32,311 nt of DNA from Desulfovibrio sp. (GTDB taxonomy: Bacteria > Desulfobacterota > Desulfovibrionia > Desulfovibrionales > Desulfovibrionaceae), in the NCBI GenBank assembly GCA_017454325.1, contig JAFTDG010000105.1, positions 1 to 32,311 of the forward strand. The letters run 5' to 3'. The position numbers and the translations under genes were made by a program. Shown here in pieces: positions 24,994 to 32,065 of this stretch (within the stretch, counting starts at the first letter, position 1; every line of letters begins with the position of its first letter). Below the pieces are notes generated by a model, which had not been told where the DNA came from, did not search any database, and was given only the letters and a program-made list of their open reading frames with translations.

Positions 24994-25105
24994 GTGGATC
25001 GGCAGCGCGTCCAGTACGGTCCTCTTATGCCAAGGAATATGCGCTGCACGGTAACATGCTGACGACAAAAAATAAGACATGCCTAAAAAATGTAAGGAGT
25101 ACAGT

Positions 25106-25777
25106 ATGTTGGTATCCCTTCTGCAAAAGCTTTTTCCCCTGGGCTGCATGGTGTTGCTGGCCACATCCGCAGTTTGCGCCGAACCGGCTAATCATGCCAA
25201 ACTCATGACCAACAGCGAATACAAACAGGCCTTTGAGACGTATTCGGCAACATTGCAGGAAGCGAGGACATGCCTTGACGCAAAGGATTTTGCTTCGGTG
25301 CAAAAGACCGTGCAGGCCGAAATGGATGACTCGGTAAAGGAAGATGTTGCCTCGGGTACTGCAGAGGTGGAAGCGTGGAGTACAGCCTATTCCGTAGGCC
25401 GCGAAAGCCTGAACCGGGAATTGAAATGGGACTGGCTGCGCCGTCACCCTGAAGGCATTCAGGGCTTTTACCGCATGCAGAGCAAGGCCTTTGACGGCTG
25501 GCTTACCGTGGAGAAGGGCGACAAGCCTGATCTGTATGCCGTGCAGATCTACGCCATCCAGAAGAATGCCCCCAACAACAGCGGGGAACTGGACGGCTTC
25601 GGCAAACTGACCGACCATTCTATGAACGCCGTGGACAAAAATGACGACCAGAATCCTGTCAGCATCACGTTCAAGGGAGATACGGCAACGATTGCTGAGC
25701 CCAAGGCCTTCAAGGAAAGTGGCGCGTTGGGCGCAGGTGTCAGTTTTGACGGTGATTTCGCACGAGAAAAGAAATGA
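25106..25777 (+). CDS. Exported protein, unknown
   Basis: A 223-residue exported protein with signal peptide LLQKLFPLGCMVLLATSAVCA. An alpha-helical, charged N-terminal half (NSEYKQAFETYSATLQEAR, CLDAKDFASVQKTVQAEMD) is followed by a beta-like C-terminal half. The helical half with a cysteine and 'N-x-EYK-x-A' loosely recalls LprI-type lysozyme-inhibitor domains, but this is too weak to call. I chose the ATG at 25106, which has AAGGAG at 6 nt; the ATG at 25079 adds nine residues with no ribosome binding site. The next gene's ribosome binding site overlaps its stop. Confidence 0.8.
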   Translation: MLVSLLQKLFPLGCMVLLATSAVCAEPANHAKLMTNSEYKQAFETYSATLQEARTCLDAKDFASVQKTVQAEMDDSVKEDVASGTAEVEAWSTAYSVGRESLNRELKWDWLRRHPEGIQGFYRMQSKAFDGWLTVEKGDKPDLYAVQIYAIQKNAPNNSGELDGFGKLTDHSMNAVDKNDDQNPVSITFKGDTATIAEPKAFKESGALGAGVSFDGDFAREKK

Positions 25778-25785
25778 GGTTCCCC

Positions 25786-26532
25786 ATGAATACCGTCGCT
25801 CGATTAAAACTCTTCTCTTTGCTGTCAATTTTGGCAATTTCTCTCTCACTGGTTCTGGCAACGTCCGGCATGGCTGCCGATTTGTCACAGGCCGAGGCCA
25901 AGCGTCTGCTGGAAGACACAAAAATGATAGCCTCGTATCTGGATCTGAAAGGGGAATCAGACTATGCAAAAACGCCGCAGCATATTATCGAGGCGGCACT
26001 GTTCGGCTGCTACGATGCAAAAATGCAATTTGCATATGAACAGGAACAGCGCAAGGAAACCGGCAAGCCAGCGTTGCCCGGTACTTCTGCCCTATTTACA
26101 GTCAACGGGAAGGCCGTGACGGCGGATCAGGTCCTTCGGCGTGAGGATGCCCCGGACCTGTTCAAAAATCTTGCTGAAAGCTTTACCTGCTTCATAACCA
26201 GGGATGCTGTCTCACTTGCGGCGTTGCAGTTTACCGGCCACGCTCTCAAGAAGCACAGTGTACCAAAAGGCAATGAATTTTTTGGTGATAGCCTGCTTAA
26301 TGACAAAGGATACTTTGTGTGCATTGACGGCTTGGGCGATGCGCCAACAGAAGCTGTGCTTAAAAAGGTTACACCCCAGGGTAACGGTTTTCTGCTGACG
26401 GGAGAGGTCATCGAGGTCATGGGCGATCCTGAAGAACATAAGAAGCCGGGAACATTTCGTCTTGAACTCACGCCTGGGGACGTGCCGGGCACCTGGAAGC
26501 GCCAGTACACGGAGAAAGAACCGACAGAGTAA
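25786..26532 (+). CDS. Exported protein, unknown
   Basis: A 248-residue exported protein: signal peptide LFSLLSILAISLSLVLATSGMA, then an acidic helical part (SQAEAKRLLEDTKMIASYLD) and a later beta-rich part (YFVCIDGLGDAP, NGFLLTGEVIEVMGDPEEH). No known family recognised. The ATG at 25786 has TGAGGT at 6 nt, which includes the stop codon of the previous gene, so translation is coupled. An ATGA overlap start at 25774 is possible but has no ribosome binding site. Confidence 0.8.
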   Translation: MNTVARLKLFSLLSILAISLSLVLATSGMAADLSQAEAKRLLEDTKMIASYLDLKGESDYAKTPQHIIEAALFGCYDAKMQFAYEQEQRKETGKPALPGTSALFTVNGKAVTADQVLRREDAPDLFKNLAESFTCFITRDAVSLAALQFTGHALKKHSVPKGNEFFGDSLLNDKGYFVCIDGLGDAPTEAVLKKVTPQGNGFLLTGEVIEVMGDPEEHKKPGTFRLELTPGDVPGTWKRQYTEKEPTE

Positions 26533-26601
26533 GCGTTGTTGTGCTTTCCCGTTGTCTCCACAAACACGCCCCCTCGTGGAATACCACATGCTGCGTCGTG
26601 T

Positions 26602-26622
26602 GCCCCCGGAAACGCCGGGGGC
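26602..26622 (+). terminator. G+C-rich hairpin before the last island gene
   Basis: GCCCCCGG (26602-26609) pairs with CCGGGGGC (26615-26622) over AAACG. No T-run directly follows. Like the hairpin at 20950-20982 it stands between two genes of the same strand, so it may shape rather than end the transcript. Confidence 0.4.
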
Positions 26623-26663
26623 CTGCCAAAGGCTGCTTGCCTCTTTAATGAAGGAGAGAGGTT

Positions 26664-27149
26664 ATGGTCAAATATTCCGTATTCCCCTTGCTCATGTTCT
26701 GCCTTGCCGTACTTCCTGTTCACGCTGAGGAAATCGCGGTCGATCCCAAGGCTCCTGCCTATCATAATGCCCGTTTCGGCTTTTCCCTTTCCTGGACGCC
26801 CGGAGAGTATACAGTGTTCGAAGCCGATAACGGCGATGGCATTACCGTCACCGACGGCAAGGGCCTCACCATGCAGGCCTATGCCGATCTTGAACCGAGG
26901 GCCAGCGACGTAAGCCGCGAAAATTTCTTCGCTCAGGCCAACAGGAAGCCAAAGGCAGAATACAAACGGGTCAACAAAGAGCAGGGATGGTATGCCCTTT
27001 CGTATGTGGAAAACGGCAACATTATCTACATCAAGCAATTTTATCACAAGGACCACTGGCCTACATTGCATTTTGAATACCCGCAATCCATGAAAAAGCA
27101 GTACGACCCATTGGTGAACAAAGCCGTCTCCACATTCCGACCTTTCTGA
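26664..27149 (+). CDS. Exported protein, unknown (last island gene)
   Basis: A 161-residue exported protein: signal peptide VFPLLMFCLAVLPVHA, then AYHNARFGFSLSWTPGEYTVFE, GDGITVTDGKGLTMQAYADLE, and a C-terminus PTLHFEYPQSMKKQYDPLVNK ending in AVSTFRPF. The layout (a strand with 'FGFSL-x-x-P', an acidic loop, and a final 'Y-x-x-x-V-x-x-x-x-x-TF') resembles the PsbP/Mog1-like single-domain fold seen in many secreted bacterial proteins. That is a fold guess, not a function. GGAGAGAGG stands just before the ATG. Confidence 0.82.
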   Translation: MVKYSVFPLLMFCLAVLPVHAEEIAVDPKAPAYHNARFGFSLSWTPGEYTVFEADNGDGITVTDGKGLTMQAYADLEPRASDVSRENFFAQANRKPKAEYKRVNKEQGWYALSYVENGNIIYIKQFYHKDHWPTLHFEYPQSMKKQYDPLVNKAVSTFRPF

Positions 27150-27175
27150 CCAGATCGAATCGGAGAGAACTTCCC

Positions 27176-27252
27176 TGCTAACAACCTGTCAATAGACCAG
27201 GGTCCGAACCGACCCGAGGGATTCGCACCTACAATTACGCAACTGGTTAGCA
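27176..27252. other. Structured gene-free element between island and tRNA-Arg
   Basis: TGCTAAC (27176-27182) and GTTAGCA (27246-27252) form a perfect 7-bp closing stem over exactly 77 nt. Inside are CCTG/CAGG and GGGTC/GACCC short stems. On the minus strand TTGTAGGT and CGAATCC in the interior also occur, in the same order, in the nearby tRNA-Arg. It does not fold as a normal tRNA. It may be a tRNA-derived remnant or a structured RNA. Confidence 0.35.
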
Positions 27253-27384
27253 AGAGGCAGTTTATTGCTGTATTGCCTCCTCTCTGAGGTGGGACCATAG
27301 CTTTAATAAAGGTGGAGCCAAAAAAATTGCAAGTAGATAGGGACTGCACGATTAAAACTAGGGACAGGGTAGGCACAAATTAAA

Positions 27385-27415
27385 AAGGGCTTACAGCGTT
27401 TTGCCGTAAGCCCTT
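27385..27415. terminator. Bidirectional terminator between island and tRNA-Arg
   Basis: AAGGGCTTAC (27385-27394) pairs perfectly with GTAAGCCCTT (27406-27415). T-runs flank it on both strands (GTTTTTAC on plus, CTTTTTAA on minus). It can stop the tRNA transcript from the right and any plus-strand transcript leaving the island. Confidence 0.85.
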
Positions 27416-27423
27416 GTTTTTAC

Positions 27424-27500
27424 TGGTGCGCCCGGCAGGAATCGAACCTGCGACCTACAACTTAGGAGGTTGTCGCTCTATCCAACTGAGCTACGAGCGC
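27424..27500 (-). tRNA. tRNA-Arg (anticodon CCU), CCA encoded
   Basis: On the minus strand the 7-bp acceptor GCGCTCG/CGGGCGC (one G-T pair), D-arm GCTCAGTTGGATAGAGC, anticodon stem ACAAC/GTTGT with loop CTCCTAA (anticodon CCT at 34-36), and T-arm GCAGG-TTCGAAT-CCTGC are all complete, followed by an encoded CCA. It reads the AGG codon. tRNA genes of this kind are common integration sites, and the accessory island lies on its 3' side. A terminator follows 9 nt later. Confidence 0.97.
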
Positions 27501-27524
27501 TGGATGCATTTTGAATTTAAAAAT

Positions 27525-27553
27525 TAGTTAGGTGGTATTAGTGGGCATGTCAA
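27525..27553 (-). promoter_or_regulatory. Promoter for tRNA-Arg
   Basis: On the minus strand a perfect -35 TTGACA (27548-27553), 17 bp, then TAACTA (27525-27530), 24 nt before the tRNA 5' end. The -10 is a partial match. Confidence 0.5.
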
Positions 27554-27567
27554 TAGCAAGATGTTGT

Positions 27568-28473
27568 TTATTTTAGAGGCTCAATATGCACGATTACATC
27601 AGCGTCAGGAAATATTGTACAGACGGCTTTTTCTGCCGCATGTGCCAGGCTATGCGCTTCTTCCAGTTTTTGTGAGGCCAGCACTCCGATACGCATTTGT
27701 ATAAAATATTGAGAACCGCTCCGACGAACGCGAAGCTTCTGTACAGCTAGCACGCCTGGCACTGCCATCACCGCTTTTTGTATGGCCGCTTTAGCTGCGG
27801 GAGGGGCAGCATCCATAAGGATGTTTATGGCTTCGGCAGCCAAGCGGAGACTCGTTATGAAGATAATAAAAGCAACCAATAGCGCTGCAATGGTATCAGC
27901 CTGTAGCAGCACATGATGCAGAGTGGCTGGAATGTGCAGTCTCTCTGCCAGCCAGACTGCCAGTACCCCGGCAAGAACAACAGCCGACGAAAGAATATCA
28001 GTTGAAAAATGCAGGGCATCTGCTTCCAGGGCCTGACTGTCGTGTTCACGGGCTACCCGGCGTAATACGCGTACTCTGTTAATATCTACAGCCATGGAAA
28101 GCAGCATGACGCCTACACACCAGAGTGAAGGATGCATGGGGCTAGCTCCCTCAAGCAGACGGTGGATACCTTCCCATGCCACCCAGGTGCATGTCATAAA
28201 TAATAGTAGCGTCTGAGCCAAGGCAGAAAGATTCTCAGCCTTGCCATGGCCAAAGGCATGCCTCTCGTCTGCCGGCTGAGAGGAGATGTGTACTGCAAGC
28301 AATGTGAGCCCTGCTGCCAACAAGTCTATCCCGCTGTGCAGTGCTTCAGATAACATACCAAGACTGTTGGTGTAGAGTCCTATGGTCAGTTTAATTGCAG
28401 TAAGGCCCAGGGCAGCTAACATAGATAGTACGGCGGCACGCTGTTTCTCTTGAGCGGCTTCTGGCTGTGTCAT
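27568..28473 (-). CDS. Cation diffusion facilitator (CDF) metal transporter
   Basis: A 301-residue CDF exporter of divalent metals such as Zn, Fe, Mn or Co by proton exchange. It has six transmembrane helices (LSMLAALGLTAIKLTIGLY is the first). The metal site is a pair of H-x3-D motifs: HSGID (46-50) in helix 2 and HFSTD (155-159) in helix 5. The loop mark DERHAFGHGKAE (69-80) is classic for the family. The cytoplasmic C-terminal domain runs from about 205 (GVLAVQKLRVRRSG) to VIVHIEPLK. I chose the ATG at 28473 (GAGG at 5 nt); a frame extension to 28605 overlaps the upstream gene. The 7-nt gap to the upstream gene suggests coupling. Confidence 0.93.
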   Translation of the reverse strand: MTQPEAAQEKQRAAVLSMLAALGLTAIKLTIGLYTNSLGMLSEALHSGIDLLAAGLTLLAVHISSQPADERHAFGHGKAENLSALAQTLLLFMTCTWVAWEGIHRLLEGASPMHPSLWCVGVMLLSMAVDINRVRVLRRVAREHDSQALEADALHFSTDILSSAVVLAGVLAVWLAERLHIPATLHHVLLQADTIAALLVAFIIFITSLRLAAEAINILMDAAPPAAKAAIQKAVMAVPGVLAVQKLRVRRSGSQYFIQMRIGVLASQKLEEAHSLAHAAEKAVCTIFPDADVIVHIEPLK

Positions 28474-28480
28474 ATCTGCC

Positions 28481-28873
28481 TCAGTTTTTTGGCTGAAAAC
28501 GCTGCAATGCAGATAAAAGCGCCTCTCCATCCTTTTTGTTTGGTGTCGTGGGCAAAGGAGGCAGCATGCCCAATCCTTCCATGGCATCGTGAAATGCCAC
28601 AGCACTGATGGAGGTTACAGCACTAATCCATGTCAAAGCACAGCGCGAAAGAACACGCATAACAGCCTGACGCAAGGCTGCTCCATCCATATTCTGACGA
28701 GCATCAATCAACACAAGGGCAGGTGGTGTAGCAGGATGCATTAGAGGCAAAGCTGCATCCAGTGTCGCTTCAATGTGCAGAGTAAAGCCTGCTTCTTTAA
28801 AGGGGGCAAGGGCATCAGCCAACGAGGAAACATCACTGGAAACCAGCAAGACAGTTTGTGTAGGGGTATTCAC
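28481..28873 (-). CDS. Receiver-like protein, unknown
   Basis: A 130-residue protein that reads like a degenerate two-component receiver domain: a hydrophobic first strand (QTVLLVSSDVSSLADAL), a third strand ending in an aspartate (PALVLIDARQ), and a later strand near ISAVTSISAVAF. The acidic pair and conserved Lys of true receivers are not clear, so phosphorylation is doubtful. I chose the GTG at 28873, which has AGGAT 8 nt upstream; an ATG three codons earlier (28882) has its ribosome binding site directly against it. The gene sits between the NifX-like gene and the CDF gene, all in one direction, and may belong to the NifX/MinD operon. Confidence 0.65.
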   Translation of the reverse strand: MNTPTQTVLLVSSDVSSLADALAPFKEAGFTLHIEATLDAALPLMHPATPPALVLIDARQNMDGAALRQAVMRVLSRCALTWISAVTSISAVAFHDAMEGLGMLPPLPTTPNKKDGEALLSALQRFQPKN

Positions 28874-28937
28874 AATGCACATCCTGATAAAAGTGCCCGG
28901 CGCGAAGCTTTTGCTGTCGCGTCAGGCACGGGGTTGT

Positions 28938-29312
28938 TCAGTTTCCACCATGGCAGGTATGTTCCTGCGAAAACTCCGGCAACTGCCCGGCAAGGAAAGC
29001 CTTGACGCCTTCTCCCACAGTGGGGAGCTGCCCTGCATAGAAAACATGGATACCCACCTGGTTGAAGGCCATGAGCGGACGGAAACCCATGCCTCCCGCC
29101 AACAGAGCCTTGACACCCTTACCTGCCAACATCTGCACAGGGGCAAGGCAACCTCCGTGTTCGTGGGGCGGATTGTCCAGAGTGGTTACACTTTTGACTT
29201 GATCATTTTCAATTTCCACTAGTGTAAAAACGTCACAGTGCCCAAAGTGCATACCCATTCCGGCATCAAGTCCTCCAGGATGCGCAGAAGGAACGGCGAG
29301 CAGTGTATCCAT
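28938..29312 (-). CDS. NifX/NifB-family (orange-protein-like) metal-cluster protein
   Basis: A 124-residue cytosolic protein of the dinitrogenase Fe-Mo cofactor (NifX/NifB C-terminal) family. GGLDAGMGMHFGHCDVFTLVE, NPPHEHGGCLAPVQ and LLAGGMGFRPLMAF are the family signatures; the His and Cys in HFGHC and HEHGGC are likely cluster ligands. In Desulfovibrio, a relative of this size is the orange protein, which binds a mixed Mo-Cu sulfide cluster and is encoded beside MinD-type ATPases. The same neighbours are present here, so an orange-protein-like role is the best guess. GAGGT lies 6 nt before the ATG. Confidence 0.85.
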   Translation of the reverse strand: MDTLLAVPSAHPGGLDAGMGMHFGHCDVFTLVEIENDQVKSVTTLDNPPHEHGGCLAPVQMLAGKGVKALLAGGMGFRPLMAFNQVGIHVFYAGQLPTVGEGVKAFLAGQLPEFSQEHTCHGGN

Positions 29313-29346
29313 AAAATAACCTCACTTTGATAAAGGGTTGTTGAAT

Positions 29347-30288
29347 TCAATCCAACGGCGTTTGTGCCGCAGGAATAAACGGCCGCAGCGTTGCTGACGC
29401 AGCAGGTCGAAAAGTAACAATAGTTTGCCAAATTTTCTTGATAGTGTGGCCGAGTGGCGCATCAGTCTCTGTAGCCGCCAGACCCTGTGCAGTGGCATGT
29501 GCCATGGCTGCGTCAAATGGCACCCGGCCGAAGATTGCATACCCGGCCTTTTGGCAGGCATTTTCCATATCTGTCGTACCTTCGGGATTGAGATCCCAAC
29601 GGTTAATCACTACCCCAACGGGCACTCGAAAATGACGACAGACGCCTGCCACACGTTCCAGGTCGTGTAAGCCGGAAATGCTCGGTTCTGTCACGACAAC
29701 AGCCAGTGTGGCCCCTGCAAGAGAGCTGATTACGGGGCAACCTATGCCTGGGGAGCCATCACAAAGAATGGTGGTAAAACCCTCGCGTTTTGCCAGAGCC
29801 CTGGCCTCACGTTTGAGCACACTGACAAGCCGGCCGGAATTTTCCTGCCCGGGTACGAGTGCTGCATGCACCATAGGGCCGAAACGTGTATCACTGATGT
29901 GCCATACTCCACAGTGCGCTTCTGGAAAATCAATAGCTAGCTGTGGGCACAGGGCTACACAAACGCCACAGCCCTCACATAGTGCCGGATCAATAAAAAA
30001 AGTCCCATCTTGCCACTTTATGGCGTCAAAATGGCATATTTCATGGCACTGACCACAAGTAATGCAGGCGTCAGAGCGTATGCTTGCCTTATTACCCCCC
30101 ATGAAAGGAGTACTCATACGGTCAACAGGGCGCAATATAATGTGCAGATCAGGCACATCAACATCCAAATCACAAAAGACAGTGTTTTGCGCAAGAGCGG
30201 CGAAGGCAGCAACGAGGCTGGTTTTGCCTGTTCCCCCCTTACCGCTTATGACCACAATCTCATGTATTTCTGTTTTGGCATCAGGCAT
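29347..30288 (-). CDS. MinD-type P-loop ATPase with two [4Fe-4S] ferredoxin motifs (second copy)
   Basis: A 313-residue cytosolic ATPase of the SIMIBI/MinD class. The deviant Walker A ISGKGGTGKTS (14-24) is followed by two ferredoxin cysteine clusters in the middle (C75, 78, 81, 85 and C104, 107, 110, 114), then DGSPGIGCPV, the switch II-like region, and VVINRWDLN. Two clusters of four cysteines should hold two [4Fe-4S] centres. I chose the ATG at 30288, with GGGGAG upstream. It overlaps the end of the first copy by 8 nt, so the pair is co-translated. Such tandem ATPases are encoded with orange-protein/NifX-like proteins in sulfate reducers. Confidence 0.9.
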   Translation of the reverse strand: MPDAKTEIHEIVVISGKGGTGKTSLVAAFAALAQNTVFCDLDVDVPDLHIILRPVDRMSTPFMGGNKASIRSDACITCGQCHEICHFDAIKWQDGTFFIDPALCEGCGVCVALCPQLAIDFPEAHCGVWHISDTRFGPMVHAALVPGQENSGRLVSVLKREARALAKREGFTTILCDGSPGIGCPVISSLAGATLAVVVTEPSISGLHDLERVAGVCRHFRVPVGVVINRWDLNPEGTTDMENACQKAGYAIFGRVPFDAAMAHATAQGLAATETDAPLGHTIKKIWQTIVTFRPAASATLRPFIPAAQTPLD

Positions 30289-31165
30289 GGCCCATCTCCC
30301 CAAAGGTAAACAGAATATCATTGGCCATGCGGGCAAAAAGCGTATGCCACTGCGGCCCCATATCGGCAATAAGGCCACCTTGAGCCACCCATTTTGCTGC
30401 CTCACGTGAGAAGGGGACTGCGCCAATCAGTGGGAGAGCATGGTCCTGACAGAAGGCTGCAACAGCTGCATCGCCGCCTGTATTGCCAGGCATGTCGGCT
30501 CTATTGATAATAACGGCCAGGGGTAACCCCAGAGTACGGAATGCCTCCCAAGCGATGCGAAAATCAGCCATACCAAAGGGCGTTGGGTCTACAACAAGCA
30601 GCACGGCGTTAACGTTGCGGGCGACGGTAACGGCAGGGCAGCTTACACCGGGCGGACTATCCAACAAAACATCAGTGCTGTTTTCTGCCATGGTATCAAG
30701 TTCTGCCAATAACCGGCGCAATACTGGTGGTGTCATTACCTCACCAATGCGCGTCGTGCCCGACACATAGGATGTGCCGTCTGCCAAATGCCCCAGTTCT
30801 ATCGTGCCAAGGGTACGTTGTCCCTTGACAAGTGCATTTGAACCGCAGACAGAGAAACAACCGCCACAGGCATGGCACATATCAGGGAATAGGGTCATTT
30901 TTTGCCCAAAACGTGCAATGGCCCCGAAATGGCAAATGCTACGGCATTTGCCGCAAAGCGTACATGCAGCAGCTTCCACGGCCATGGGCACTACGATGGA
31001 AACCACCTCTGTATGCTCCACCTGAGGGTGCAGAAAAAGATGCAGATTGGGAGCTTCCACATCCGTATCGGCCAAGACATGCGACCGAGGCCATACGCGA
31101 TGCAGCGATGCGGTCAGCGTAGTTTTGCCTGCACCGCCCTTGCCGCTGGCAATGGCAATACGCAT
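30281..31165 (-). CDS. MinD-type P-loop ATPase with two [4Fe-4S] ferredoxin motifs (first copy)
   Basis: A 294-residue paralogue of the next gene. Walker A ASGKGGAGKTT (6-16), ferredoxin clusters at C68, 71, 74, 78 and C97, 100, 103, 107, then DSPPGVSCPA as the switch II-like motif and VIINRADMPG. I chose the ATG at 31165 (AGGGG at 5 nt), which starts the P-loop domain directly as MRIAIASGKGG; the frame extension to 31216 falls inside the upstream gene. It begins 8 nt after the DUF134-NifX gene. Likely role: ATP-driven handling or insertion of an iron-sulfur or Mo-Cu type cluster, together with the NifX-like proteins. Confidence 0.9.
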   Translation of the reverse strand: MRIAIASGKGGAGKTTLTASLHRVWPRSHVLADTDVEAPNLHLFLHPQVEHTEVVSIVVPMAVEAAACTLCGKCRSICHFGAIARFGQKMTLFPDMCHACGGCFSVCGSNALVKGQRTLGTIELGHLADGTSYVSGTTRIGEVMTPPVLRRLLAELDTMAENSTDVLLDSPPGVSCPAVTVARNVNAVLLVVDPTPFGMADFRIAWEAFRTLGLPLAVIINRADMPGNTGGDAAVAAFCQDHALPLIGAVPFSREAAKWVAQGGLIADMGPQWHTLFARMANDILFTFGEMGHA

Positions 31166-31173
31166 GACTGCCC

Positions 31174-31890
31174 CTAAATACCTGCTGCATGGTTTGGGGC
31201 CGATGCCACGTGGCATTGGCCTGAACGGTAGCGGTGCAAAGCCTCACCTGTGCTCATCCCATCCATATCCTGAATGACGGTAATGCCTGCTGTCTGCAAT
31301 GCTTCAAAAGCCTTGGGACCGACATAGCCGCTTATGACCACATTGACGCCCGCACTGGCAAGATGCTCTGTTGTGGCAATACCGGCACCCTGTGGCAGCA
31401 TTTGTGCATCGCCATTATCTAAATAGGAAATGTGTGCATCCTCCTTTGCATCTGCAGGACAGGTGGCTATGATAAACCCTCCGGCCCTGCCATAGCGAGG
31501 ATCCACTGCATCATCAAGGCTGGGACCTTCACTGGAAATGGCAACAACAGTCATGGCGTTTCTCCCTTGCACACGGCAACTTGGAACATCGCATGTGTCT
31601 ACAAAGGCATAGGTACCGCCCTCGACACGCAGTGCCTTGCCAGATATGAGGGCCTCGGCCACAGCCCTGCGTGCGGCTGTGAGCGTACGCGCGTAGGTGA
31701 ACCGCGAAACACGCACCTTTGCTGCAGCTTCAGAAGTATTCAGGCCTTCCAGATCACTCAGACGCAATGCCTCAAGGCCTTCCACAGGCAGGCGCACTTC
31801 GTCCAAAAGCCGCAACGGAACACCACATGGTTTGAAGTACGTGGCATTGGGTTTGTGCTCCACATAGCGACAATGACGTGGCCGAGCCAT
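31174..31890 (-). CDS. DUF134-NifX fusion, probable DNA-binding regulator
   Basis: A 238-residue two-domain protein. Residues 1-95 are DUF134 (MARPRHCRYVEHKPNATYFKP, then a sigma-factor-like helix-turn-helix: LPVEGLEALRLSDLEGLNTSE followed by AAAKVRVSRFTYARTL). Residues 112-225 are a NifX/NifB-type domain (MTVVAISSEGPSLDDAVDPRY, GAGIATTEHLASAGVNVVIS). The combination suggests a regulator that senses a metal cluster or its scaffold. It is the first gene of the cluster with a strong promoter (31941-31968) and an inverted repeat (31974-32010) that it could bind. GAGGA lies 6 nt before the ATG. Confidence 0.88.
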   Translation of the reverse strand: MARPRHCRYVEHKPNATYFKPCGVPLRLLDEVRLPVEGLEALRLSDLEGLNTSEAAAKVRVSRFTYARTLTAARRAVAEALISGKALRVEGGTYAFVDTCDVPSCRVQGRNAMTVVAISSEGPSLDDAVDPRYGRAGGFIIATCPADAKEDAHISYLDNGDAQMLPQGAGIATTEHLASAGVNVVISGYVGPKAFEALQTAGITVIQDMDGMSTGEALHRYRSGQCHVASAPNHAAGI

Positions 31891-31940
31891 GCCTATTCCT
31901 CATTCATGGTCAAGTTCATTTTGCTCAAATGTTCAAAATA

Positions 31941-31968
31941 ACAATACTGCGTATTTCAATCTTGTCAA
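31941..31968 (-). promoter_or_regulatory. Sigma70 promoter of the NifX/MinD cluster
   Basis: On the minus strand a perfect -35 TTGACA (31963-31968) and -10 TATTGT (31941-31946) are 16 bp apart, about 50 nt before the DUF134-NifX start. I see no sigma54 site (TGGCAC-N5-TTGCA type), although known orange-protein clusters are tied to a sigma54 activator. Confidence 0.65.
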
Positions 31969-31973
31969 GTATA

Positions 31974-32010
31974 GTTCCTATTTTTATTGCCAAGTCATAC
32001 AAATAGGAAC
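31974..32010. promoter_or_regulatory. Inverted repeat upstream of the cluster promoter
   Basis: GTTCCTATTT (31974-31983) and AAATAGGAAC (32001-32010) form a perfect 10-bp inverted repeat over 17 nt, starting 5 bp upstream of the -35 box. The position suits an activator or repressor site, perhaps for the DUF134 protein. It also abuts the pgl terminator. Confidence 0.5.
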
Positions 32011-32037
32011 AGGGCAGTCCGTCACCAGACTGCCCTG
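32010..32037 (-). terminator. Terminator after 6-phosphogluconolactonase
   Basis: CAGGGCAGTC (32010-32019) pairs perfectly with GACTGCCCTG (32028-32037) over 8 nt, 28 nt past the gene's stop. On the minus strand it is followed by GTTCCTATTTG, an imperfect T-run. Confidence 0.6.
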
Positions 32038-32065
32038 CACTGATACAGCGCCTTGAGCGCAAGCT

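Noticed and set aside
25025..25969. 314-residue minus-strand frame
   Set aside because: Antisense to two exported-protein genes with strong start signals; low-complexity content and no domain.
26127..27086. 319-residue minus-strand frame opposite two exported-protein genes
   Set aside because: Crosses the gap and both neighbouring genes, with no family features; the plus-strand frames have signal peptides and ribosome binding sites.
27044..27376. 110-residue minus-strand frame as a possible transposase remnant
   Set aside because: I looked for transposase motifs in the gap between the last island gene and the tRNA and found none; the frame also overlaps the end of the last island gene.
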